From an uncultured Oscillospiraceae bacterium (GTDB lineage Bacteria; Bacillota; Clostridia; Oscillospirales; Oscillospiraceae), in the NCBI GenBank assembly GCA_944385435.1, contig CALWXG010000027.1:1-34078 (forward strand): a stretch of DNA of 34,078 nt, in the 5' to 3' direction. Each line of letters begins with the position of its first letter. Position 1 is the first letter of the stretch. Made by a program: the position numbers and the translations under genes. Shown here in pieces: positions 5,617 to 14,159 of this stretch. Under the pieces are notes generated by a model. It searched no databases, was not told the origin of the DNA, and saw only the letters and a program-made list of their open reading frames with translations.

Positions 5617-8322
5617 TTACTGAGCCAGGTTCTCCATGAACCGCATCAGAATGGCGGCGGTTTCCGCACGGCTGGCGTTGCCTCTGGGATTGACGCCGCC
5701 CTCGGAGCCCTGAATGAGGCCCTCACCCACGGCCCAGGCCAGAGCGTTTTCGGCCCAGCCGGAGATCTCGTCGGCGTCGTTGTAACCGGACAGATCCGCG
5801 GAAGCGGTGACATCATAGCCTTTGAACTGGGCATAACGGTAGAGCATCACAGCCAGTTCCTGCCGGGTGATGGCATTGCTGCCGCCGAAGGTGTTGGCGC
5901 TGTAGCCGGTGATGATGTCATTCTCCCGGGCCCAGTACACGGCGTTGCCATACCAGGAAGTCGCGTTGACGTCGGTGAACGGGTTGGCCAGAGCCTCCTC
6001 GGACAGGGTGGGCTCGCCGGCCAGACGGTAGAGAATGGTGGCCACCATGGCGCGGCTGGTGTCGCCGTGGGGATCGAACCGGCCGCCGCCCACGCCGTTC
6101 ATCAGGCCGGCCTCATAGGCGTAAGCCACCTCGGCGTAGAACCAGTTGGAGGTCTTTACGTCGGTGAAGGGCAGCAGGGCGGTGCCGTCGGAAACCTGCT
6201 TGAACATCCAGGTGAACAGATCGTCATGGCCGTCGTCGGGCTGATAGCCGGTGGCCAGAAGGGCGTTGGAGCCGTGGTTGAGGCCCATGGATTCGGGCAG
6301 CTCCGTGTAATACACGTCAGCTCCGGCGTCGCTGAGAATCTGATAGGCCTGCCGGGACTCCTCGGGATTCACGATGAAGTCATCGGCCGCGTGGAAGATC
6401 CAGATGGCCACGCCGCTGTCGGCAACCAGACCGGCGATCTCGTCGGTGTAGTCGCAGCCGCCGGCAAAGGGCACCGCCGCGGCAAATTTGCCGGGATAGT
6501 CGGCGATGGCTTCAAAGACACCGTAGGCGCCCATGGAGTGACCGGTGAGGTAGATGCGGGTGCCGTCCACCTTGCCGTCAGCCACCATGCCGTCCACCAG
6601 GTCCAGAATCTCGCCCACGATCTCCGTGGTCCAGCGGGAGTCAGCGGGGCACTGGGGCACCAGCACGTAGCAGGGGTGATCTTTCTGAACCAGGTCGGTG
6701 ATCAGGCCCACGCCGGAGTTGTCGGCGGTGAGGGGAGCGAGATTGTCGCTGCCCTGCTGGCCGTTGCCGTGGAGGTGGATGATGATGGGCAGAGCCGCAT
6801 CCTCTGCGGTCTCGGGGGTGTAGAGGCGATACTTCACGTTGATGTCGCCGGTGATCTCGCCCTCGGCGAATTTATCCACGTCGTTGGGGTTCCGGATGAT
6901 CAGATCGTCATGGGTGAAGCTCACCAGGGGGTTGCCGTCCTTATCGTTGATGGTGAGCACCAGGTCGGGGCTGCGGTAAACGCAGAAGTCCTCCACGTCG
7001 ATGGTGAGCTTGCCGTCGGCGTAGGTGACAGACTCCGCACCTTTGCTCTCCACGCCGGTATAGGGGTGAACCAGGGCCTTTTTCAGGTCGATGTCAGCGG
7101 CCTCGACCTGGGAGAGATCCATTCCCTCGGGAACGGTGACGACGAATTTGTCGGTCATGTTGCCCCACATGCCCACATAACTCTCGGAGACGATTTCGGG
7201 TTTCTCCGCTGTGGTCTGCTTGAACATCCAGGTGAAGAGGCTGTCGCTGCCGTCCTCGGGCTCGTAGTCGGTGGCCAGAAGGGCGTTGGAGCCGTGGTTG
7301 AGGCCCATGGATGCGGGCAGCTCGGTATACTTCACGTCGGCCCCGGCGTCGCTGAGAATCTGGTAGGCATCCCGGGAGCCCTGGGGATCCACGATAAAGT
7401 CGTCAGCCGCGTGGAAGATCCAGATGGCCACACCGCTGTCCGCGATCTCCTTGGCGACCTCTTCGGTGTAGGAGGCGCGGCCGGCAAAGGGCACCACCGC
7501 GGCAAAGGTTCCGGGGTAGTCGGCCATGGCGGCGAACGCGCCCATAGCGCCCATGGAGTGGCCGGTGAGATAGATCCGGTCGCCGTCCACTTTGCCCTCG
7601 GCCACCATGTCGTCCACCAGATCCAGGATGGCGCCCATGATCTCGGTGGTCCAGTTGCCGTCTTTATCAGGGCACTGGGGCACCAGCACATAGCAGGGGT
7701 GGTCCTTCTGCACCACTTCGGTGATCAGGCCCACGCCGGCGTTGTCGGCGGTGAGGGGCATGAGGTTGTCGAAGCCCTGCTGGCCGCCGCCGTGGAGGTG
7801 GATGATGATGGGCAGAGCCTCATCGCCGGCGGTCTCGGGGGTGTAGAGGCGGTACACCATCTCCACGTCGCCGGTGATCTCACCCTCTGCGAACTTGTCC
7901 ACGTCGTTGGGATTCTGGATGACCAGATCGTCGTGGGTGAAGCTCATCAGGGGGTTACCCTCTTTGTCGTTGATGGTGAGCACCAGGTCAGGGCTGCGGT
8001 AAACGCAGAAATCCTCCACGTCGATGGTGAGCTTGCCGTCGGCATAGGTGACAGACTCCGCCCCTTTGCTCTCCACGCCGGTGTAGGGGTGAACCAGGGC
8101 TTTTTCCAGGACCACGTCCTCCACGGTGACGTTGGACAGGTCCTCGTCGGAGGTGATGACGAATTTGTCCGTCATGTTACCCCAGGTGCCCACATAGCTC
8201 TCGGAGACGATGACCGGCTCTGCTTCGGAGTCGGGCGCCTCTGCAGCAGACGCCGCCAGACAGCTTGTACTCAGTACAAGAGCTGCCGCAAGAGCGATCG
8301 TGAGCAGCTTGCGTTTCTTCAT
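5617..8322 (-). CDS. Secreted tandem-esterase S-layer protein with three SLH repeats
   Basis: 901 residues. Residues 1-27 are a Sec signal peptide (K-K-R-K, hydrophobic core, A-S-A-A cleavage region). Two near-identical modules of about 340 residues follow: each has an Ig-like N-terminal part beginning I-V-S-E-S-Y-V-G and an alpha/beta-hydrolase resembling PHB depolymerase/feruloyl esterase enzymes, with nucleophile G-H-S-M-G (S256 and S596), an acid in H-A-A-D-D and a His in G-L-N-H-G-S. Both triads look complete. Residues about 715-901 hold three SLH repeats (F-T-D-V...; TSRAM, ITRQE, ASRAE cores) that anchor to pyruvylated cell-wall polymer. Expected role: surface hydrolysis of ester-linked glycans or polymers. 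ATG 8322 is preceded by GAGGAG with 9-base spacing. Confidence 0.9.
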   Translation of the reverse strand: MKKRKLLTIALAAALVLSTSCLAASAAEAPDSEAEPVIVSESYVGTWGNMTDKFVITSDEDLSNVTVEDVVLEKALVHPYTGVESKGAESVTYADGKLTIDVEDFCVYRSPDLVLTINDKEGNPLMSFTHDDLVIQNPNDVDKFAEGEITGDVEMVYRLYTPETAGDEALPIIIHLHGGGQQGFDNLMPLTADNAGVGLITEVVQKDHPCYVLVPQCPDKDGNWTTEIMGAILDLVDDMVAEGKVDGDRIYLTGHSMGAMGAFAAMADYPGTFAAVVPFAGRASYTEEVAKEIADSGVAIWIFHAADDFIVDPQGSRDAYQILSDAGADVKYTELPASMGLNHGSNALLATDYEPEDGSDSLFTWMFKQTTAEKPEIVSESYVGMWGNMTDKFVVTVPEGMDLSQVEAADIDLKKALVHPYTGVESKGAESVTYADGKLTIDVEDFCVYRSPDLVLTINDKDGNPLVSFTHDDLIIRNPNDVDKFAEGEITGDINVKYRLYTPETAEDAALPIIIHLHGNGQQGSDNLAPLTADNSGVGLITDLVQKDHPCYVLVPQCPADSRWTTEIVGEILDLVDGMVADGKVDGTRIYLTGHSMGAYGVFEAIADYPGKFAAAVPFAGGCDYTDEIAGLVADSGVAIWIFHAADDFIVNPEESRQAYQILSDAGADVYYTELPESMGLNHGSNALLATGYQPDDGHDDLFTWMFKQVSDGTALLPFTDVKTSNWFYAEVAYAYEAGLMNGVGGGRFDPHGDTSRAMVATILYRLAGEPTLSEEALANPFTDVNATSWYGNAVYWARENDIITGYSANTFGGSNAITRQELAVMLYRYAQFKGYDVTASADLSGYNDADEISGWAENALAWAVGEGLIQGSEGGVNPRGNASRAETAAILMRFMENLAQ
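6165..8220 (-). repeat. Intragenic tandem duplication (about 1.02 kb unit)
   Basis: The two esterase modules of the surface protein are also highly similar at DNA level. The start of the unit recurs at an offset of 1017 bases (8191 versus 7174), and active-site Ser codons are 1020 bases apart (7557 and 6537). The close DNA identity implies a recent duplication or ongoing gene conversion. Confidence 0.85.
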
Positions 8323-8650
8323 AATCTACCACTCCTCTTGTCGATTTGATCAACAGAGCAGAAAACGACACCTGCACCGTCGATCTTTAGTACAATTTTA
8401 TCAACAATGCCGGGAGAAGAAACTGCGATTCTTTACAAAATATATACATAAAATTTGATATGGGAAAAAATACAAGCACAAAGAGACGGAAAAGGTAAAA
8501 AAGTACACCTGAAATTTTAACAAGCAAGAAGCAAATGTAATAAAGCGCGGCCCGGATTTTGCCCAGAGAATCCAAGGACGCGGCAGGCTCTTGACATCCC
8601 GGAAAAATCGGTTATAATAATAGAACAAATGTTTTATTCCGGGAGGGAGC
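8323..8650. other. AT-rich intergenic region between divergent genes
   Basis: Gene-free stretch, clearly AT-richer than its surroundings, between the surface esterase (minus) and the radical-SAM gene (plus). It contains the radical-SAM promoter at 8591-8618. No consensus promoter for the esterase was recognised; its leader may be long or use a regulator. Confidence 0.6.
8591..8618 (+). promoter_or_regulatory. Sigma-A promoter of the radical-SAM pair
   Basis: TTGACA (8591-8596) and TATAAT (8613-8618), both perfect, with a 16-base spacer. It lies about 33 bases before the start codon and its GGGAGG ribosome site (8641-8646). Confidence 0.88.
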
Positions 8651-9925
8651 ATGATGAATGTGATGGACAAGCTGACCATCCTCACCGATGCGGCGAAGTA
8701 CGACGCGGCCTGCACTTCCAGCGGCCTGGAGCGGCGGGGGAAAAGGGGCCGGATGGGCTCCACCACCATGGCGGGCTTCTGCCACAGCTTCTCCGCTGAC
8801 GGGCGATGCGTTACCCTTCTGAAAGTGCTCATGAGCAATGCCTGTGCCTATGACTGCCAGTACTGTGTGAACCGCCGGTCCAACGATGTGCCCCGGGCCA
8901 CCTTTTCACCCCCGGAACTGGCAGAGCTCACCATCCAGTTCTATCGCCGCAACTACATCGAGGGGCTGTTTCTCTCCTCGGCTGTGATTGGCAGTCCGGA
9001 CATCACCACGGAGCGGATGATTCAGGTGCTTCGGCTGCTGCGGGAGACGTACGGTTTCTGGGGCTATATCCATGCCAAGGCCATTCCCGGGGCAGACCCG
9101 ATGCTCACCCGCCAGCTGGGGCTGTTGGCGGACCGGCTCAGCGTGAACATCGAGCTGCCTTCCCAGCACAGCCTGGCCCTGTTGGCGCCGGAGAAGAAAA
9201 AAGCGGGCATTCTGGCCCCCATGGCTCAGATCCGGGACGGTATCGCTGGTTCCAAAGAGGAATTGGCCCGGTACCGCCACGCCCCCCGGTTTGCCCCGGC
9301 GGGGCAGTCCACCCAGATGATCATCGGGGCCACGCCGGAGAGTGATCGCCACATCCTGACCCTGAGCCAGGCGCTGTACGATAAATACCAGCTCAAACGG
9401 GTCTTTTACTCCGCCTATATTCCCGTGTCAGACAGCAAGCTGCTGCCTGCGCCCCGGCAATTCCAGCCGCCGCTGCTCCGGGAACACCGGCTGTATCAGG
9501 CGGACTGGCTGCTGCGCTATTATCACTTCCGGGCTGAGGAACTGCTGGACGAGGACAGGCCAAACTTCGATGAACGGGTGGACCCCAAGTGCTCCTGGGC
9601 CCTGCGGCACATGGAGCAGTTTCCCGTGGAGGTGAGCCGGGCGGAATATGAGGCGCTGTTGCGGGTGCCGGGGATTGGGGTGCGCTCAGCCCGGCGGATT
9701 CTCACCGCCCGGAGGGCGGCTCCGCTGTCTTTCGACATCCTGAAGCGGCTGGGTGTGGTGCTCAAGCGGGCCCAGTACTTCATCACCTGCGGAGGGAAAA
9801 TGCTGCCCGGTCTGCGGGTGAAGGAGGACCAGGTGCTGGGACATCTGGCGGCGCTGGAGCGGCCGGCCCTGTTTGCCGCGGTGCCCGAGCAGCTGTCTCT
9901 CTTTGACGGGGAGGTGGGGGGATGA
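8651..9925 (+). CDS. Putative DNA modification/repair radical SAM protein (TIGR03916-like)
   Basis: 424 residues. The radical-SAM cluster motif is C65-x3-C69-x2-C72 (C-A-Y-D-C-Q-Y-C), which binds the [4Fe-4S] that cleaves S-adenosylmethionine. Near residues 336-352 there is a helix-hairpin-helix, V-P-G-I-G-V-R-S-A-R, a sequence-independent DNA-binding motif found in glycosylases and UvrC. This combination, with the following gene, is the signature of the TIGR03916 family, predicted but not shown to modify or repair DNA. Start may be ATG 8651 or the adjacent ATG 8654. The stop overlaps the next gene as ATGA, so the two products are probably made together and may form a complex. Confidence 0.88.
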   Translation: MMNVMDKLTILTDAAKYDAACTSSGLERRGKRGRMGSTTMAGFCHSFSADGRCVTLLKVLMSNACAYDCQYCVNRRSNDVPRATFSPPELAELTIQFYRRNYIEGLFLSSAVIGSPDITTERMIQVLRLLRETYGFWGYIHAKAIPGADPMLTRQLGLLADRLSVNIELPSQHSLALLAPEKKKAGILAPMAQIRDGIAGSKEELARYRHAPRFAPAGQSTQMIIGATPESDRHILTLSQALYDKYQLKRVFYSAYIPVSDSKLLPAPRQFQPPLLREHRLYQADWLLRYYHFRAEELLDEDRPNFDERVDPKCSWALRHMEQFPVEVSRAEYEALLRVPGIGVRSARRILTARRAAPLSFDILKRLGVVLKRAQYFITCGGKMLPGLRVKEDQVLGHLAALERPALFAAVPEQLSLFDGEVGG

Positions 9926-10701
9926 GCTGGATCCCGGTCTGCTACGAGTACGATGGTACTCTGGAGGGGTTTCTGACCTGCGTATTTGAGAGCTTTGCCC
10001 ATCACGAGGAGCCGGTGTGCTTTCAGACGCCCCACGAAGATGCCTGCACCCTGTGGGACACACGCAGCGTGAACACGGACCGGCGAAAAGCGGTGCGGGT
10101 GTTCCGCTCCATGGACGCCCGGCTGGGAAGAGGGGCATCCCGGCTGGTATACCGGGCCTTTCTCACCTGCCTGGAGGAAAAAGAGGTGCACATCTATCGT
10201 TTTTTGCAGTACGGCTACCAGCGTGAGCGGGGAGTCATGGAAGAACTGGGACACCCGCTGGTGAGCGTGTTGCAGAAGGCGGTGCAGCATCTGGAGCGGG
10301 AGGCCCACCTGTATACCGGGTTTGCCCGTTTTTCGGATCACAGAGGGATTCTTGTGGGAGAGATTGAGCCGAAGAACCGGGTGCTGCCTCTGATCCGGTC
10401 CCATTTTACCCAGCGGTATCACAGGGAATGCTTCCTGCTGTGGGACCGGACCCACCAGGAGGCGCTGCTCTATCAGCCCGGTCAGTGGGTGATCGTGCCG
10501 ATGGAAGAGCTCCGGCTGTCCGCTGCAGCGGAGGAGGAGCTGCACTGGCGGGCACTGTGGCGCCGCTTTTTCCACACGGTTGCCATTGAGGAACGGCGCA
10601 ATCCCCGCTGTCAGAACACCCAGCTGCCCAAGCGATACCGGAACCGGATGACGGAATTCTGCAGGGACGGGGAGGGGATGGAAGCCCTGCCGGGCTCCTG
10701 A
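9922..10701 (+). CDS. TIGR03915-type DNA metabolism protein (partner of the radical-SAM protein)
   Basis: 259 residues. It matches the family (TIGR03915/DUF4130) that is almost always encoded next to the TIGR03916 radical-SAM protein and in some genomes is fused to a uracil-DNA glycosylase-like domain; no such domain is present here. Recognisable blocks are Y-E-Y-D-G-T-L-E-G-F-L-T near the N-terminus, a Y-x-G-F-A-R-F region near 132-137, and L-P-K-R-Y-R-N-R-M-T-E-F near the C-terminus. The chemistry is unknown. It starts at ATG 9922, overlapping the previous stop by four bases, and is followed by a hairpin. Confidence 0.85.
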   Translation: MSWIPVCYEYDGTLEGFLTCVFESFAHHEEPVCFQTPHEDACTLWDTRSVNTDRRKAVRVFRSMDARLGRGASRLVYRAFLTCLEEKEVHIYRFLQYGYQRERGVMEELGHPLVSVLQKAVQHLEREAHLYTGFARFSDHRGILVGEIEPKNRVLPLIRSHFTQRYHRECFLLWDRTHQEALLYQPGQWVIVPMEELRLSAAAEEELHWRALWRRFFHTVAIEERRNPRCQNTQLPKRYRNRMTEFCRDGEGMEALPGS

Positions 10702-10721
10702 GATTCTGCCGGAAAAATCGC

Positions 10722-10751
10722 ACAGCCCGGCGGGGACTCCCGCCGGGCTGT
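10722..10751 (-). terminator. Hairpin terminator between convergent genes
   Basis: Perfect 13-base arms (10722-10734, 10739-10751) with a GACT loop. On the minus strand a short T5 tract follows, so it ends the ilvD/YbjQ-like transcript, and it may also stop the plus-strand pair. Confidence 0.75.
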
Positions 10752-10780
10752 AATCACTTCTGTTTGGTTGGGGTGATTCT

Positions 10781-11101
10781 TCAGGCATCCTCCAGAATGC
10801 GCACGGCAGTGCCGTAGGCGCAGAGTTCGGCGGCTCCCTGCATGATGGAGGCGGAGGTGAACCGCACGCCCACAATTCCGTCCGCACCCAGGCCGGCGGC
10901 CTCTTCCACCATGCGGTCTGTGGCGATCTGCCGGGCTTCGTTGAGCATCTCGGTGTAGCCGACAATCTCGCCGCCCACCAGAGTCTTCATTCCGGCCATG
11001 AAGTCCCGTCCGAAATTTTTGGACTGTACTACACTGCCTTTGACGAGCCCCAGGGCCTGGATCTTTTTGCCGGGAATGTATTCGATGTTCAGCAATTGCA
11101 T
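10781..11101 (-). CDS. YbjQ/UPF0145 family protein
   Basis: 106 residues, the normal length for the YbjQ (UPF0145, DUF74) family: small cytoplasmic beta/alpha proteins that assemble as pentamers, sometimes called heavy-metal-binding without firm proof. The motifs are a central G-G-E-I-V-G-Y-T-E-M-L-N-E-A-R and A-D-G-I-V-G-V-R-F. ATG 11101 has AAGGGG upstream; an in-frame extension to 11218 would run into ilvD and is not supported. It begins 29 bases after the ilvD stop on the same strand, so it is probably cotranscribed with ilvD; a functional link is not known. Confidence 0.85.
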   Translation of the reverse strand: MQLLNIEYIPGKKIQALGLVKGSVVQSKNFGRDFMAGMKTLVGGEIVGYTEMLNEARQIATDRMVEEAAGLGADGIVGVRFTSASIMQGAAELCAYGTAVRILEDA

Positions 11102-11130
11102 GGGAATTCCCCTTTCGTGTGCAGAAAAGC

Positions 11131-12792
11131 TCACTCCAGCACAGCGCCTCTGGCGGCGGAAGTGACCTGCTTGGCATACCGGGCCAGGTAGCCGGTTTTG
11201 ACCTTGGGCTCCGGGCACACCCAGGCGGCCTTCCGGGCGGCCAGGGTGGCCTCATCCACCTTCAGGGTGATGGTGTTGGTGGGAATGTCGATGGAGATGA
11301 GGTCGCCGTCCTCAATCAGGGCGATGGGGCCGCCCTGGGCGGCTTCGGGACACACGTGTCCGATGGCGGCTCCCCGGGTGGCGCCGGAGAAGCGCCCGTC
11401 GGTGATGAGGGCCACACTCTCGCCCAGACCCATGCCCACAATGGCGGAGGTGGGGTTGAGCATCTCCCGCATGCCGGGGCCGCCCTTGGGGCCTTCATAG
11501 CGGATGACCACCACGTCCCCGGCCACGATCTTGCCGGCGTAGATGGCGGGGATGGCGTCCTCCTCGCTGTCGAACACACGGGCGGGACCCTGGTGGGACA
11601 TCATCTCGGGCGCCACGGCGGAGCGTTTCACCACACAGCCCTCGGGGGCCAGATTGCCCTTGAGCACGGCGATGCCGCCATCCTGGGAATAGGGATGGTC
11701 GATGGGGCGGATGGTCTCGGGATCCCGGTTGACCACGCCGGCCAGGTTCTCCGCCATGGTCTTGCCGGTGACGGTCATGACGCTGGTGTCCAGCAGGCCT
11801 TTCTTTGCCAGCTCGGACATAACGGCGTACACGCCGCCGGCCTGCTCCAGATCCTCCATATAGGTCTCTCCGGCGGGAGCCAGATGGCACAGGTTGGGGG
11901 TCTTGGAGGAGATGTCGTTGGACATGTCCAGATCCAGCTCGATGCCGCACTCGTGGGCGATGGCGGGCAGATGGAGCATGGTGTTGGTGGAGCAGCCCAG
12001 GGCCATGTCCACGGTCTCAGCATTGTGGAAGGCGGCCTCAGTCATAATGTCCCGGGGCCGGATGTCCTTCTCCACCAATTCCATGATCTTCATGCCGGCG
12101 TGCTTAGCCAGGCGCAGCCGGGCGGACCACACGGCGGGAATGGTGCCGTTGCCCCGCAGGCCCATGCCGATGGCCTCGGTGAGGCAGTTCATGGAGTTGG
12201 CGGTGTACATGCCGGAGCAGGAGCCGCAGGTGGGGCAGGCGTGGTTCTCATACTCTTCCACGCCCTGCTCGTCCAGCTTGCCGGCGTAGTAGGCGCCCAC
12301 CGCCTCAAACATGTGGCTCAGACAGGTGCGGCGGCCGCTCTCCAGCCGGCCGGCCAGCATGGGGCCGCCGGAGCAGAAGATGGTGGGCACGTTCACCCGG
12401 GCGGCGGCCATGAGCAGGCCGGGGACGTTTTTGTCGCAATTGGGGATCATCACCAGGCCGTCAAACTGATGGGCCATGGCCATGGCCTCGGTGGAGTCGG
12501 CGATGAGGTCCCGGGTGACCAGGGAGTATTTCATGCCGATGTGGCCCATGGCAATGCCGTCGCATACGGCGATGGCGGGAAATTCGATGGGGGTGCCGCC
12601 GGCAGCCCGGACGCCGGCCTTCACCGCCTCGGCGATCTTGTCCAGGTTCATGTGGCCGGGGACAATTTCATTGTAGGAGCACACCACGCCGATGAGGGGC
12701 CGCTCCAGTTCCTCCTTGGTGTAGCCCAGGGCGTAGAACAAAGAGCGGTTGGGGGCGGCGGGGATGCCTTTTTTTGCAACGTCAGAACGCAT
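11131..12792 (-). CDS. ilvD: Dihydroxy-acid dehydratase
   Basis: 553 residues, full length. IlvD dehydrates 2,3-dihydroxy-3-methylbutanoate and -pentanoate to the keto acids that precede valine, leucine and isoleucine. Visible cluster ligands are in the motifs C-D-K-N-V-P-G (near residue 121) and C-G-S-C-S-G-M-Y (near 190), as in the family, with the G-R-F-S-G-A-T-R-G stretch near 460. ATG 12792 is preceded by AAAGGAG. It is the only branched-chain gene here on the minus strand, and points away from ilvB-ilvN-ilvC with a separate promoter and no T-box leader, so its control may differ from that of ilvBN. Confidence 0.96.
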   Translation of the reverse strand: MRSDVAKKGIPAAPNRSLFYALGYTKEELERPLIGVVCSYNEIVPGHMNLDKIAEAVKAGVRAAGGTPIEFPAIAVCDGIAMGHIGMKYSLVTRDLIADSTEAMAMAHQFDGLVMIPNCDKNVPGLLMAAARVNVPTIFCSGGPMLAGRLESGRRTCLSHMFEAVGAYYAGKLDEQGVEEYENHACPTCGSCSGMYTANSMNCLTEAIGMGLRGNGTIPAVWSARLRLAKHAGMKIMELVEKDIRPRDIMTEAAFHNAETVDMALGCSTNTMLHLPAIAHECGIELDLDMSNDISSKTPNLCHLAPAGETYMEDLEQAGGVYAVMSELAKKGLLDTSVMTVTGKTMAENLAGVVNRDPETIRPIDHPYSQDGGIAVLKGNLAPEGCVVKRSAVAPEMMSHQGPARVFDSEEDAIPAIYAGKIVAGDVVVIRYEGPKGGPGMREMLNPTSAIVGMGLGESVALITDGRFSGATRGAAIGHVCPEAAQGGPIALIEDGDLISIDIPTNTITLKVDEATLAARKAAWVCPEPKVKTGYLARYAKQVTSAARGAVLE

Positions 12793-12836
12793 GGAAAGGA
12801 CTCCTTTACGATTTTGTGAGGTAAAGCGTTGATGAC

Positions 12837-12865
12837 ATTATAGCAAGGACCAGGGGAAAATACAA
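12837..12865 (-). promoter_or_regulatory. Sigma-A promoter of ilvD
   Basis: Minus strand -35 TTGTAT (12860-12865) and -10 TATAAT (12837-12842), 17-base spacer. The leader is only about 40 bases, too short for a T-box. Confidence 0.8.
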
Positions 12866-13015
12866 CCCTGAATGCTCATTGCCCAGGGGAATCTTCCGGC
12901 GTAGCCCAGGCAAGGTTCCGCCTGTGAAAAATGATCCAAAAAGCAGATTTTCTCTTCCCAAAGGACTGTAGTTAGGGTATAATCAGCGGTGAAAACGGAA
13001 CAAGGGGGCAGTTCG

Positions 13016-13969
13016 ATGACACCGAGAGAAAATGCGCTGCTGGCCTACCGCCATCAGCCCCACCCGTCTGTACCAAACTTCTTCACTGACTTTGACATCT
13101 GGGATTCCTTCGGTGAGCGCTACTTCGGCCCCGGGGAGGGAAAGGACTGGTTCGGCGTGTCCTGGACGTATCTGCCGGAGATGCACTCCCAGACTGAGAC
13201 GCCGGGCCAGGAACTGCTGGAGGATCTGGAGCACTGGCGGGAGCGGGTGCGCTTCCCCAACCTGGAGGAGTACGACTGGGCGTCCATCGCGGCCCAGGCC
13301 ACTGCCGGTTGGGACCGGGAAAACCGGGTTTCCTTCTGTATGCTGCTCAACGGGCCCTTCGAGCGGATGATGAGCCTGATGGGCTTTGAAAACGCCATGT
13401 ATGCGTTCTACGACACTCCGGAAGAGGTGCACGACTTTTTTGCCGCCATCACCGACTACAAGTGCCGGTATCTGGAGATTTTGAAGGAATACTTCCGGTT
13501 TGACGTCATCGCCTTCCATGACGACTGGGGAGACAATCACAATGCGTTTTTCCCCATGGATATGTGGCGGACATTTCTGAAGCCCTGCATCCGGAGGGTC
13601 ATAGACAAAACCCATGAGCTGGACATGATCTTCGAGATGCACTCCTGCGGCTATATCCGCCCATTCGTCCCGGAACTGGTGGAGATGGGGGCGGATGCCA
13701 TTGATCCGCTGCAGTACTGCAATGGGCCGGAGGAACTGCAGCGGGAGTACGGCGACCGGCTGTTCTTCAACGGGGGGTTCCGCACCCAGGATGTGCTGGA
13801 GCGGCCCGGGGCCACCGAGGAGGAGATCCGCGCCGAGGTGCGCCGCAATCTGGACGCGCTGGCCCCCGGCGGGGCCTTTGGCACCATGGCGCCCATCATT
13901 GACCGCAGGGTGGCGGCCATCATGGCGGATGAGATTGCATCCTATGGCGCGGACTATTACACCAGATAG
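13016..13969 (+). CDS. Uroporphyrinogen decarboxylase-family (corrinoid methyltransferase-like) protein
   Basis: 317 residues with the UroD/MtaA-type TIM barrel. The family includes true haem enzymes and methyl-corrinoid:coenzyme M/tetrahydrofolate methyltransferases. The M-H209-S-C211-G motif matches the zinc-binding H-x-C of the methyltransferase branch, but the second Cys usually found near the C-terminus is absent: the equivalent stretch reads G-A-F-G-T-M-A-P. The UroD-specific N-terminal R-P-V-W-M-M-R-Q motif is also absent, so haem synthesis is unlikely. No corrinoid protein or reactivase gene is nearby. ATG 13016 has AAGGGGG at 13002-13008; an upstream in-frame GTG (12989) is less likely. 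A -10 TATAAT lies at 12978-12983. Confidence 0.78.
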   Translation: MTPRENALLAYRHQPHPSVPNFFTDFDIWDSFGERYFGPGEGKDWFGVSWTYLPEMHSQTETPGQELLEDLEHWRERVRFPNLEEYDWASIAAQATAGWDRENRVSFCMLLNGPFERMMSLMGFENAMYAFYDTPEEVHDFFAAITDYKCRYLEILKEYFRFDVIAFHDDWGDNHNAFFPMDMWRTFLKPCIRRVIDKTHELDMIFEMHSCGYIRPFVPELVEMGADAIDPLQYCNGPEELQREYGDRLFFNGGFRTQDVLERPGATEEEIRAEVRRNLDALAPGGAFGTMAPIIDRRVAAIMADEIASYGADYYTR

Positions 13970-13975
13970 CCAATG

Positions 13976-14018
13976 CACCGGGGGGAGGCGGGACAGGGCG
14001 TTCCCGCCGCCCCCGGTG
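13976..14018 (+). terminator. Compound hairpin after the UroD-like gene
   Basis: Outer arms CACCGGGGG (13976-13984) and CCCCCGGTG (14010-14018) enclose GGCGGGA (13987-13993) and TCCCGCC (14002-14008). Very stable, but no T tract follows. Confidence 0.65.
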
Positions 14019-14124
14019 AAACGTCAATTCGGGGAGACGTCTGCATTTTTCGCCAAAGTGTCCCCGGAATCGGGTCACCATTTGGTAAGTGTGATAAAAA
14101 TTCAGAGGCGCTTTCGTTTGTCCA

Positions 14125-14153
14125 TTGACAAAGCGGCCGGGAGAGGGTATCAT
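14125..14153 (+). promoter_or_regulatory. Sigma-A promoter of the T-box-ilvBN transcript
   Basis: TTGACA (14125-14130) and TATCAT (14148-14153) with a 17-base spacer, placing the start of transcription near 14160, directly before the T-box stem I. Confidence 0.85.
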
Positions 14154-14159
14154 AACTTC

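Noticed and set aside
8245-8275. Possible lipobox in the SLH protein signal peptide
   Set aside because: The residues before the Cys (S-T-S) do not fit the lipobox, and an A-S-A-A signal peptidase I site follows.
5587-8349. 920-residue open frame antisense to the SLH esterase
   Set aside because: A GC-rich shadow of the minus-strand gene; no ribosome site, low-complexity G/V/H/A composition, and the minus strand carries a signal peptide and clear domains.
11119-12819. 566-residue open frame antisense to ilvD
   Set aside because: Shadow frame with repetitive G/H/V composition; ilvD is unambiguous on the other strand.
12793-13015. T-box or other riboswitch for ilvD
   Set aside because: The promoter leaves a leader of only about 40 bases and there is no T-box core.
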